The notes below the pieces were generated by a model. The model made no database searches. It had not been told where the DNA came from and saw only the letters and a program-made list of their open reading frames with translations. This document shows positions 31,315 to 42,800 of a stretch of 64,000 nucleotides of DNA, piece after piece (position 1 is the first letter of the stretch; each line of letters starts with the position of its first letter). The translations under genes were made by a program, and so were the position numbers. The DNA comes from Crossaster papposus (lineage: Eukaryota; Echinodermata; Asteroidea; Velatida; Solasteridae), in contig JBAIAA010000751.1 of the NCBI GenBank assembly GCA_037893245.1, positions 1,054,001 through 1,118,000 on the forward strand. The letters are read 5' to 3'.

Positions 31315-31957
31315 CAGTAATCGATATTGTGCATGTCGCGTACATTCTTTTCATGCAGTGCGCTCGCAAACGACAGGGTTATAGACCAGCTCCCCTACTC
31401 ATACTGTCGTCTTTGCAAACCTACACGTCCAGCGGTTTAACCTTTCTTTATTTCTTCGCAGGCTTTCCAAGGGAGCCAATCAGCAATCGCAGAACTGCTG
31501 CTGTGTGCTTGTTTCCTTTTGCGATCGAGGATCGAAAAACAAAAGAAAACAAAAGGAACAAAAGATCCTCGAAGGACGGTTTCTTTGTCCTCGATCGGCA
31601 AGATAAGCGCAAAGCAATGGGGTTAGGTTTCAGTAAAGGAATAAAGGAAAACACAATAGGGAATCCTCGGTCGTAATGGCAATTCACGAACGTTTGAACA
31701 TACACGCAAACACACGAAATTCTTTGTGAAGCAGCGCTAATTAGATATGCAACGCAGGCCTGCAACACTGCTGTAGTTGACTGCGTAAAGCTGCTTTGCA
31801 TATTCGAATGGTTCAATTTGCATAAAAAGGTCCCGCCCCATTTACGCAGGTTTGCAAAGACGATAGTAAGAGTGGCGTGGGGGAGCTCTAAAATCGTGTC
31901 GTTTGCAGTCGCACTGCGTGAAAAGATTTTACGCGACATGCACAATATCGATTACTG
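31315..31957. mobile_element. 643-bp inverted-repeat element with ~120-bp ends
   Basis: The left end CAGTAATCGATATTGTGCAT matches the inverse of the right end. Similarity continues inward through GTCGTTTGC, GAGCTCCC/GGGAGCT and GTCGTCTTTGCAAACCT/AGGTTTGCAAAGACGA. The interior has a second hairpin around CGAGGATCGAAAAAC (about 31523-31600). The ORFs on both strands (31329-31676 +, 31448-31945 -) are overlapping by-products of the palindrome and are not called. Confidence 0.75.
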
Positions 31958-31964
31958 CCGTCTT

Positions 31965-33115
31965 TGGAATTAAAAGACTACGTTTAATGATAAAGTGTGT
32001 GTTCGGCTACGCAGCACTTCATGCTTTAAGCTGTGTTCAAATTGTGTGGCTGTGGCTATGGCAGCCACTTTCCATAGACCCCTGTGTTATTTCCAGCCGT
32101 AGCTAAGTAATTTTAGACATGGCTTGTGGAATTGGTACGATTGGTCTAGCAAACTTTTGTATCGCATACAAAGTTGTCATTACGCCTGCCTTATTTAAAC
32201 AAAATATTCCAATAGAATGGACACTGTCAACGGCTTCGACGTTGAGCTCCAGGTTTCAAATATGCCTAATAAAACCAATTTTAGAGGGTTTTTTGGGGGT
32301 GGCAAGACACAAAGTTCAAGTTTCTGTAATCACCAAAGGTTTTGTTTTTGGTGATTACTTACTGTTACAATGGCAGGGATACCAGGCCATTGTCCACAAA
32401 AGGCCACATAATTAAGGCTGGTTCATAATCAGCGTGAATGCAAACGTTATGATTTTGCCAAAGTTGAAAACATTTCAACTTCGGCGAATTTTCGCATTGC
32501 TTTCGCGTGAAGTATGAACTGGCCTTTATAGACAGGTACCGATGAATATTTGATTGTAACAACAATAACGCATGTCGATACAAGATGCTAATCTCAAAGC
32601 CACAGTCACAATTCACTTTAGATGCAACTAATTCAGTTCAACGTTTTCATTAACATTTTTCAATTTTTGTACAATATCATTCATCTAAAATACAATTGCA
32701 TATTTAATAGACAGTAAAAACTTCAGTAAGCCCAGTTCATCGAATTTGTGATAAAAACAATTGAAAATTTTTCATTAATACAGTCAGCACCCTTAAAGCA
32801 GGAAAGAGATTTTGGAAACATGATTTGAACAAGACAAATTACAACATGGTACCAGCATCGACAATAACAGTAAAGCTACATTCCTTATATCAGTCAGGAA
32901 AGGCATTTGATGTATTTTAGAAGCTAGATCGAAAGTTGATGTGCTTGTGTCAAGCAATTGTTTGTCCAACTAATAACTACATCTTAGATCAGTTTAGAAA
33001 AAAAGAGAGCTACAGCCCTATGTATTGATGACGTATACACACTGTTTACTACAGTTCATCATGGGGAAAGTGAGGGTCACCGTCACAGCTCATACAATAC
33101 AAATGTTATGTAGAC
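31965..33115. other. No gene recognised
   Basis: AT-rich stretch. At about 32413-32530 there is an inverted-repeat-like piece (GGCTGGTTCATAATCAGCG ... GTATGAACTGGCC) resembling the ends of the fragment at 49770-49920, probably a degenerate MITE. The rest holds only short ORFs. Confidence 0.45.
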
Positions 33116-33511
33116 TTAAAGGGATCGTATACTTTTGGTAATTTCTCCAAAAATTCATGGCAATAAAAACTTACTTGGTAAGAAGTACAGCAGCTTTGGA
33201 TAGTATAATGCATTTTTAGAAACTTGTCACTTCGAAGTACTGCGGTTATGGAAAAAGATATCCCTTTTTATCCCCAAATATTTGAATCTGAGAAGCGTTA
33301 CTGCAGTGACGTTTCTCAGATTGTGTATTCCAATGCAGATTATTCTTCCTGCGTGGACATAACCGCTCCAGATTTTCGATAATATCTCAAAATCGCTACC
33401 ACCTTTTAAAATGAATTTTGTACAGGTTAGTTTTATGGTATTTATCTATAACTATATAGGATTGAAACAAACAAGTGGGTTCCAATTACCAAACGTATAC
33501 GATCACTTTAA
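33116..33511. mobile_element. TTAA-flanked MITE, family 2 (AAAGGGATCGTATAC ends)
   Basis: TTAAAGGGATCGTATACTTT at the left and AAACGTATACGATCACTTTAA at the right. It has an internal inverted pair (TCTGAGAAGCGTTACTGCAG/TGACGTTTCTCAGA). A second copy is at 51692-52086. Confidence 0.85.
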
Positions 33512-34260
33512 GAGTTGTATTTGAGTCCCTGCAAGTTCATCACAAGTCCTTTAGTCTCAAGTCAAGTCACTAGCTTTTCAAATGAACTGTTAACAAAAGC
33601 ATTCCGTTGTTATTATTTAACCAGTTTATTTTGCCTTATGACGGGACTTGCGACTGGACTTGCGACGGGACTTGAATACAACATTTCCACGCTTATTTTT
33701 CGACTGTGGCTCCCGATCGAGAAAAATCCCCTGCACAGTAATCATCTTTCCCAGTCTCCTAAGATGTGTTATCTCCCCAACTGTTAGGGCTAAAACAGCA
33801 CATTTTACTTTCTTTTGATCGAAAAACCGATCATATGTTGGCATTCTCTGCTATAAATGGACCTCACGTGACAGCAACCAGTTGACAGGAAATACGACTG
33901 ACAGAATGTACATGTACCAATCTCTGCACACTTCATCAGAAACATTGTTTGAAAGTTTAGACAAGGCATAGCACCATTCATAATACAAAATCTCATTCAA
34001 TGTATAAAATACAAATGCATGATTTTAAGGAGGAATTTCAAATATTCTGTTCTGACTCTGAATTACAAGACACTTTTTCTTCCTAGTTTCTTCAAGCATG
34101 ATCGAGATAAAGTCGGGCAGGTATGGAGAATTTTCACATTGTGAAAATAATAAATCGATTCAGCAGTTAAAAATGCAGTGTCAAACGGAATAGAATTTGA
34201 AAACTAGACTGAAACTATTACACAATATCTTCAAAATATTATTATCCTGTTCAAATGACA
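33512..34260. other. No gene recognised
   Basis: It contains a short degenerate tandem GGGACTTGCGACT repeat at about 33640-33672. No exon or RNA gene is recognised. Confidence 0.4.
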
Positions 34261-34594
34261 TTAAAAGGTAGGATACACCATTGGTGAGTTGTATTTTATA
34301 GTAAATATCGTTTAATAACTGACCTGTCAAAAGTTTTACAATTATGGATGCCAAGAAAAAAGCAAGAAGAACAGCGTTCGCTTTTAACATTCGGCGATCA
34401 TTTTCAACTGGCATGGGCAGTTGTTCGTTTTCTTTTCTTTTTTCTTTACCGCCACCCGGTGATCTTAAATTTTTAGAAATAAAATTCAATTTCTCTTTTT
34501 ATTTTTCAATTTACTTTTAAATAAGTAAGATTTCTTAATATTTTGGTATTAATTTAAAAAAGAAAAGAAAGGAAATGGTGTCCCCTACCTTTAA
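34261..34594. mobile_element. TTAA-flanked MITE, family 1
   Basis: TTAAAAGGTAGGATACACCA at the left and GTGTCCCCTACCTTTAA at the right. It is in the opposite internal orientation to the 27293 copy (ATTTTATAGTAAATATCGTTTAA first). Confidence 0.8.
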
Positions 34595-34714
34595 GTTTTA
34601 AACCAATTTTACAGATGCGGCAACTACTATAAAATGAAGCACCATTAATATTTCTATCTTGTCATCATTTCTTCAAGAATTCTAGTGCAAAATTCTAGTT
34701 GAACTAACATCAAC

Positions 34715-35276
34715 TGCACCCGATTTCACTAAACTCTTCGTAACCCACGATGCATCGCAATGCTGCGACGCGTTGCGAAATCCATTTCACGAAACACATC
34801 ATACGTGCGACGCATCGTACGTGTATTTATAGCACAAAACAGTGACTGTTATATGTACTTATCCAACGCACAGTAAATAGCTGTCTGGTATTCAACAAAG
34901 AGTCGTCGAATCTCTTCTTGGAAAGCTTTCAAAACGTAAATCAAAATGGCTGACGTGCAAGCTTGCTATGGACCTCTAGCTATTTTAAAATTTCAAGTGC
35001 ACTATTTAATGTTTATTCATATGACCTCGATGAATGATTCATTTACAACTTCCCACACATTGCCCGAGTATCTAGTCTCGTTTATTAACATTTTATGGCG
35101 TAAAACTGGCTATTAAAAGACGCATCTTATTTTATGATGACCCAAAGACATGTCGTAACTTACGGCATGTTTCAAACCAATGTCGGGGTAGTTGCGATGT
35201 GTTCAACGCATCGCAAGTTTTGTGAAATGCGAAGTAACTCGAGTTGCGAAGCTTGCAGCATTTAGTGAAATCGGGG
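34715..35276. mobile_element. MITE with CCGATTTCACTAAA ends and CATCGCA repeats
   Basis: Left end CCCGATTTCACTAAACTCTTCG, right end CGAAGCTTGCAGCATTTAGTGAAATCGGGG. Subterminal GCATCGCAATGCTGCGACG and CGACGCATCGTACGT repeats recur inverted near 35200. No coding content. Confidence 0.65.
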
Positions 35277-35288
35277 ACAGGAGTTTAT

Positions 35289-35318
35289 TACCCCCCCCCC
35301 CCCCCCCCCAAAAAAAAA
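35289..35318. repeat. Homopolymer C/A run
   Basis: About 18-19 C residues followed by about 10 A residues. Its length is likely unreliable in assembly. Confidence 0.85.
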
Positions 35319-35816
35319 GAAGACCCGAAATGCATCTTTTAAAGGAATTATCTCTCTAAATACGGCAACTGGAAAAATAATGCAATTTATGAAATGAGGG
35401 GAGAAAAAGATAAGATTTGAATATAATGTTTGCATTCAAATTTTCTCAGCCTTGTCAAAATTTGCATATTTGGCAAACCCAAAATAAGCATTAACAATTA
35501 TGGATACTGTATATGAATATGTGAATTTAATTAAAGATGTAATATCTTATTGGCAATTCAAAACTGGTCTACCCAATTTTTTTTCTTCAAAAATAAGATT
35601 TACGTTAAAAAATGTTGTTTGTACAGTACGGCAAAAACAGCCGCGGATAAAATACAATACAAAGGACTAAAAACTGACCTGCTTTCCAAAATATTTAAAC
35701 TGGTTTTCTTGGGTTTGTTTTTAACACAAAGGCAGTACACAGTTTGAATAAAAACCTGCACTTACTGATTTGTATGTTTCTCTTCTCAATGCCTTGGGGT
35801 AATATGAGTCGTTCTG

Positions 35817-35871
35817 TTTAAAGGTCGTATACACCATTGGTAATTGCTTAAACTATCAGAAAAAGGGGATT

Positions 35872-35903
<32 letters not shown>

Positions 35904-36005
35904 GTATTTTATAGCCAAAATTTAATTTAACTGACCTGTCCGATCATTGATGCAAAGATATAAAAAAATGTTGGGGGGTCTGCAAATGGCGTACACAACC
36001 TTTAA
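35817..36005. mobile_element. TTAA-flanked MITE, family 1 (internally deleted)
   Basis: TTTAAAGGTCGTATACACCA at the left and GGCGTACACAACCTTTAA at the right, with a G homopolymer (about 35881-35900) inside. About half the element is missing. Confidence 0.7.
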
Positions 36006-36015
36006 GAGGGCCATA

Positions 36016-36269
36016 TGTGACCATTCACGACAAAAGGGCTGTAAAGTCACCAGAGCTTATTTTGAGAAAAGGATCATTAAAATATGTAAAAAACTATACA
36101 AAATTAAAGAATTTTCATAATCAGTATTACTTGTTGTAGCTTACCATAACTACCAACTATGTCTTGTAATACATCATTTTAAAGCTTATTTCTTGTAGAT
36201 TTCATTTCTCTAAATATGTCAAAACGTCAAGATGCCTACTTTACAGCCCTTTTGTTGTGGACGGTCACA
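36016..36269. mobile_element. TGTGACC-ended MITE (254 bp)
   Basis: TGTGACCATTCACGACAAAAGGGCTGTAAAGTC at the left mirrors TTTACAGCCCTTTTGTTGTGGACGGTCACA at the right. TA precedes the left end. It contains AAAGCTT, a mark shared with other TGTGACC elements here. Confidence 0.8.
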
Positions 36270-36650
36270 AATAGGGAAAACCAATTGAGTGAATTCTACT
36301 TGACCAAATGCTTTCAAGTTCCTACTGTTTAGAATATGGCAACTTGGGTGAATCGTAAATGGTGCTTGGCCCATTGTGCACTGCAACCAATACGATCAAG
36401 AACATTGCAACACGCACCTGATATCCTGGTGTTGTAAAAAGTACATCAAAACCAACATCCTAGCAATACTTTGGGGTATATGAACAAAAAGAAGACGGGT
36501 GTCCCAATTTATAGTACGTGTGAATTTTTTTTTTTTTTTTAAACTAACTTCAGGCAGTATGCATCAGTTTTCCTTTTAATTTGTAAGATTTGTTTTGGTT
36601 AATCACTGATATTAAATATTAAATATTCCTTTATAGATTGCAGTGTGGCA
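36270..36650 (-). other. KSR 3' untranslated region (probable)
   Basis: AT-rich sequence downstream of the KSR stop with no ORF. No canonical AATAAA close to the stop was found on the minus strand. The true 3' end is unknown. Confidence 0.4.
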
Positions 36651-36809
36651 CTATAAGACTGATTCTGCAGAGCGTGAGAGGTGAAGGGGGTGGGAGGGGC
36701 TTCTGTGCAGACCGCCTCTTTTCTTGGGTAGCCTGTTTAGGGTTTTGATGATGTCGGTGAATTCTGGCCGCTTCTCTGGGTTGTAATTCCAGCACATCAT
36801 TAGGACATC
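36651..36809 (-). CDS. KSR: KSR last coding exon and stop
   Basis: 159 bp. It encodes [20 protein letters not shown] then [20 protein letters not shown] and ends SAESVL with TAG at 36651-36653. The R-x-S-H-P-x-H...SAE tail resembles the mammalian KSR C-terminus. Confidence 0.93.
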   Translation of the reverse strand, partial: DVLMMCWNYNPEKRPEFTDIIKTLNRLPKKRGGLHRSPSHPLHLSRSAESVL

Positions 36810-39800
36810 CTAAAACAGAAACAATAAGTTTTTAATTAACAGTACGTAATTTATCAGTCATGCATTTGTTATTGTTTAAAGCAGCAACAGTTCAAAATCT
36901 AGTCTTGCTTTAAGACTAGATTTGTTATATTTGTTCCGGGGTGGGTCCGTCTATGCAGTTCAATCATCAATACTCCGAAAACAGGTTTATTGAGGGTGCC
37001 CTTGATTGTACATGAATGTTCAGAACCCAGTGTTGCAAGGCATTATACTTGTACATTGTACCTGCATAGGCTAGGTGTAAACGACGACGACGACGAGTTA
37101 TTATTAGACGAACACTGGGTACTAGACGTGTTAATTTGCATCCGTCACATGTCACAGCCCATGCGAGTAGCTATTTGAGCTATGCTTGGAATGTCCCCTA
37201 AATTTCACGGGTCTTTTCAAGCTTTTCGTCAAGACTGGGTTCTGAACATATAATCGCGTGTACAATCGAGGGTGTACTCAATAAGCCTGTTTTTCGGAGT
37301 ATTAATGATTGAACTGCATAGACGGACGGCGCACACCGGAACAAATGGAAAAACCCAGCCTTGGAGCAAGAATATTTAAAATCCAAAGACAACCAACCAG
37401 TTTTAGCTGTGTATTCAAAGAAAATAATATTCTACGATTTCAATTAAGATTGCAAATTTGCCAAGCCACAATTTCAATTGCGACGACAATTGGCATTCGG
37501 GATAAGTTCTCATTCAGCCGATTGCAGCTATGCGCGTGTCATGCACTGGACCGACTGATAATAGTGCCCACCGTGTGTGTCATTCAAATGTTTGCATGCT
37601 CCATTTGCAGATTACAAACCAACTACACAAAATAATTTTCCAAGACTCGTCTTTGGAAATAACATTCTTTAATTATACTAAATGACAGCGTGCCAGAAGG
37701 AATAATTTCACAGGGAGTTTTAATAGAGTCATTAATATCTTGGAATTAACAATAATTGGTTGGTAACCAATAATTGTTCATAGATATTAATGAATATTTA
37801 CCATTTCGTGCTGGATGACGTATATAAACGCAATGTTTTCCCCAGATTCAAAACGGTTGATGCATAAACACGCCACGTGCAAGGCCGGAAATGTCTACAG
37901 CAGCGAGCAAGGCAGGAAATGTCTGTCAGCAGCGAGCAAGGCAGGAAATGTCTGTCAGCAGCGAGCAAGGCAGGAAATGTCTGTCAGCAGCGAGAAAGGC
38001 CGGAAATGCATGGGTGTGCTTCCCGGTACTATTGGCCTAAACATGCCTCAGTTTCGTTAAATAATCTCGGCGCGAACTGGTTAAACAACAATTTGAACAA
38101 TAATTTGAACAATAATTGGTTGGTAACTTTTTGGATGTTTACTTTTTTGATAGTTACAAAAGGTATACTTTCCTTTTAAACTGATTTTGTTTTCTCATAA
38201 AAACTACAGTTTTCTGTAACACTTCTTTGGTCATAGCGGGCAGATTCAGCAAGATAATTTTTCAAAGGCTAGATGAGAATCCTATTCAAAATGTTTCAGA
38301 TGAAACTACCTTGACATCTTTGGATGCCTGGAGGTGAGTGAGGGGCTGCTTGATGCCTTTCCCTACCCGCCAGATAATGGACTCCGCCAACTCCTTGTGA
38401 AACGGTAAGCAGCCAGCTAACAGCTCATACCAAATCGTGCTGCATTGGGTAAAAAGGGGGAAATGGAAGATGTTGATTTGTTTTTCTCTTTTGAGTGAAT
38501 TCTCCAGATTTATTAAACCTAACCATGGGCTTAATTCATGAGTCGGCCATATTAAATTGAAAGTGAGTTAAAATCTTAATCTTTTGAACTTGCAGATAGA
38601 AATGGCTTTATAGGTTAATTACAAATTCATACCACTCTTCTCTGATGAATAATTTAAAATTTGTGATCAAACATACCTTAGTTTTTAGCCCCATTTAAAA
38701 AATATTAAAATGAAGCTGAAATGCAAAAATAGTCTGGCCACATCCCATTTAATGGTTCACAATTTATACAATAAATTCAGGGAACACGACCAAAATGGCT
38801 TCCTCGTGAATAAAGCCAATAGAGTGTGTGAAAATTTGTATTTAAATTGATGGACATAGCGCTGTTATGCCTAAAGATACCTTGGGGTTTTCTAAAAAGT
38901 ACAGAAATTGATTTGAAGTTACGTTACAAATATCTGTGTGAAATACACCATTATATGATGAGAACAGTTGGACGTGCACCAGTCTAGTCTTAGGCGTCAA
39001 AGTTAAATCTTGGAAAAAACTTTTGGACAAAAAAAGTTGATTTGAGACTTCAAACTGGGCTGGTAAAATACTAAGGACCTTGTCTTTGTTTTTTTGAAAA
39101 TGTTGAAACATTTTGTCTGCTAAAGAGTGAATAAAGTTGGCCTGAATTTGTTTTTGCATGTTTTTCCAGCACTCAAAGTCCCCGTCTCGAGATGACTTCG
39201 TCGGGTAGCATATGTTTTTAATCCCTGTGAGAGAAATTCCTTACACACAAGGTGTTACGAATTTGTGCACATATAGAATGAAAGTGCATGTACAATAGTT
39301 GTGCGTAATTTGCAAGATATGTGCATGAACCTAATGGCGCACACTGTGCGTCCTTTCGCAAGTAGAAAAAAAACCACTTTTTTTTTTTACTTTACTCGAC
39401 TATACACTGTGATTCGACTCGACTTGTTGACTGAATGACTCAATTTGCCTCAAGTCACTTTTCTAAACTGACTCGACTCGAGTCACACGTTACGAACTGT
39501 GCCATACAGAATATTCGTCTATAACAAACATCCCGTTTGGCTCCTATAAATTGTAGGTAGTCTTATACAAAGTATTTGAAATGGATTATTGCTACAATGA
39601 ATAACCATTCCACAAAACAAAGACAGTTCTCAAACAACGTGTCTCTCCTACTTTTGCGATTACCCCCATTTTACAACTTGACCTCTGATGACCTTTGACC
39701 CCAATTTGACCTGTAATATCACTTTCACATGGAAGTTTTCATATTGCATCTACGACCCATTTTTGCAATTAGACTTGTTTTAATATGAGACCAATTTTAC

Positions 39801-42800
39801 AATTACAGCTTTTTTTTTCAACTTGGTCTCAAATGACCTTCAACTTCTTATAAAGGTTACAACATTGCATGCACGATCCAAGTTGGACTGTAATTGGACT
39901 TCGAGTTTTCAAATGAGACCAATTTTACAATTCCAGCCTCTTCTACAACATGACCTCAAATGACCTTTGCCCTCGGTACTTGACCTCCAACACAACACTG
40001 ATACGAAGGTTACAAAACTGCATCCATGACTTAAGTTTAATTGGAATTGGATTTAAACTTTGCATATACGACCAATTCTTCAAAACTTTCACCAAAATAA
40101 TACATACTACAAACTACATACAGAAATAGTGATTGCAAAGTCTCTTTCGGAACTTCGTTCAGACGAGATAAAAATCAATATAAAAACCAAGGTCTATTGT
40201 ATTTAATAGATAAATGAATGAGCATATGTGACCTGGCACCACGAAATAGGTGAAAAGTCGCAAAATAACAAAATTGACATTACTACATTTCTAGAAAGAA
40301 GAAGTCCTAAGCTTTCAAATGATGTATTGTGTGTTGCTGTAGCTTATTCCTAGTCGCCGCTATACTCTTTTGAAAAAGCTAAAGTCATGCTCCCTTGTTT
40401 TGAGAAAACGGAGTTCAAAGTCTGAACCGTGCCAACTATACTACCAATCAGTGCAATTCAGTCCCCCCAAAACACACTTTAGAGTTTTAATTGAGCTATA
40501 ACATTTTGGGTTATGATAAAGAAGGGTTTTTTTGTATGTAAAAAACGTTAACAACTCGAAATCGACCTCCTACTAGAAAAATGAACATTTTGGCCAATAA
40601 CTCGTTTTGTATATGTGCGACTTTCCGCTTATTTCGTGGTGCCAGGTCACATATAACAGTTGCACCTACCCAAAGGAGTAGATGTCTGATGTAGTAGAGA
40701 AAGGTAACTCCCTGTCTGAGCTGCCATTGGAGTCTACTCGTAGGGCTGTAATGAGCTCTGGGGCTAAGTAGCACAGCCAACCATCTGGGATAACCATCAC
40801 GTTGGGTCGTCTGTAGGCAGAGAAAACAAAAACAACAGTTATGGACACAAAGATGTTATTTTTAATAAACTTTAGCCCTCTTATGGTTTTACCTTTCAAA
40901 ACCTTTCAAAATCTGCTTACTTGACAAAATGGCTGTAAATAAGTATGAACCTTTCAAAACGCTCCAGAATTTGTTGCTACTGCACTACTACACCTTTCAA
41001 AACCTTTTGAAAGGTATTTTTTTTCTCACACCAGTTTGTTCAGAAAGTTTTTTTTACCTTTCAAAATCTTTCATAGGTTTCTTTTGTCAGACAGTTTTCT
41101 CGCCTTTCAAAACATTTAAGTCCAAGAAACTTGAAAGGTATTTTTTGTCTTACACCAGTTTGTTCAGAAAGTTTGTTTACCTTTCAAAATCTTTCATAGG
41201 TTTCTTTTGTCAGACAGTTTTCTCACCTTTCAAAACCTTTCAGTCCAGGAAACTTGAAAGGTTTTAAAAGGTCAGACAATTCTATGGCAACTGCACTATA
41301 TATAGGAGGGTTAGAACTATAGAAGACTACAATAAACTACCATTTGTCAGTTGTGCATTTTTATCGTTTGAAGCAGCAAAAGTGCTCAAAATCTATAAAA
41401 AGGCGATTAACAACTATTAACTCGTTAAAGTTTTAGCTCTGTGAATGCTGTATATTTCAAGAAAACAATATTCTAAGATTTTGATTTCAATTAAACAAAT
41501 TGCAAGTCACAATTTTTGTCAAAATAAGTCACAATTTGAAATGCGGCCACAATCAGCATTCGGGACACGTTTTCATTCGGGATTGATTTTATGCCGAATA
41601 CCTTTGACCTGGACTATTTTATCAAGATACCAAACTCGGTTATTGTGAACAATTTGTTAAAGGTAGGATACACCATTGGTAATTGCTTGAATTTACATGA
41701 ATGGGTGGATTTGGTGGGTTGTATTTTATAGTAAATATCGTTTATAAACTGACCTGTCCGAAGTTATACAATCATGGTTGCCGAGAAAAAAAAGCAAGAA
41801 AAACAGCATTTGTTTTCAACCTTCAGGCAATTGTTATATGTAATTTTTCGTGATTGCCGTCCGGCAATCATCAATTTTATTTTTATATAAAATAAAAAAA
41901 TTCGGAAATAGTGTAATTATTTTGCTGGATGCCAAAAATATTAATTTTCTTTCAAATAAATAAGAGTTTTCCTAAAAAAAAATTATAAATTTTTCTCTAG
42001 ATATCTGCAAATGGTGTATCCTATCTTTAATCATTCAACAAAGAATGTTGAGAACAAAGAATGTCGAGAACAAATAGGCACTTGTTTTACACAGCAGAAA
42101 TTCCAACATCTGGCAAGACCGTTACATTTAAAGATCTCATGATGCGTACTGTATTGTGGTGTCAGTCATGTACCGTGTACCCCATCATGTCGTCTTATGT
42201 TTTGGTCAAGGCAAATCCTCGCTTGCAGCATCCAATTTACCTGTTTTCCCTGGACAGTCTCAGGACGCTGAAAAGCGCAAAATCGGTGATGACCACTTTG
42301 CCGTTCTCCAGAAAGATGTTTTTGGACTTGAGATCCTTGTGGATGATACCTTTCGCATGCAGATAGCCCATGCCCTAAGGAGGGAAAACAACAACATACA
42401 TTTGCAGTTGAACATTTTCAATCTAGTTTAACTATAAAGGGAATAAATATGTGCTGGTCGGTTTTAAGCCAGAGGTGAGGGTCTATTTAAACCAGTTTGC
42501 ACCAAGATTGTTTTGACATTGACTTGGCCCAGGCAAGGGATTGTTTTTCATGTACTTTGATCCGAGGCATGTTCAGGCCGGCGTCTGCGGGTAGCACACA
42601 GTGATATTTCTGGCCTCGCTCGCTGCAAGCCGGTCGTTGACAGATATTTCCGGCCTTGCTCTTGGTCGTTACTCGTTTATTTGTGTATACACTTCATCGG
42701 ACGCAAACTGATCGGACGCAAAATGGATAAACTGCACTGCTAAGCCAGTGGTCTTGGGTTCCACTCCGAATGACATTTGTGACACACCAGGCCAAAACCA

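Noticed and set aside
31329..31945. Overlapping 115- and 165-codon ORFs on opposite strands
   Set aside because: They are by-products of the long inverted repeat; no family likeness or splice support.
37883..38008. 29-bp repeats as a CRISPR-like array
   Set aside because: They are directly tandem without spacers and lie in a MITE.
40929..41267. 112-codon ORF with repeated [22 protein letters not shown] segments (also 54837-55190)
   Set aside because: Produced by the decamer-rich MITE; the two copies are inverted transposons, not a gene family.
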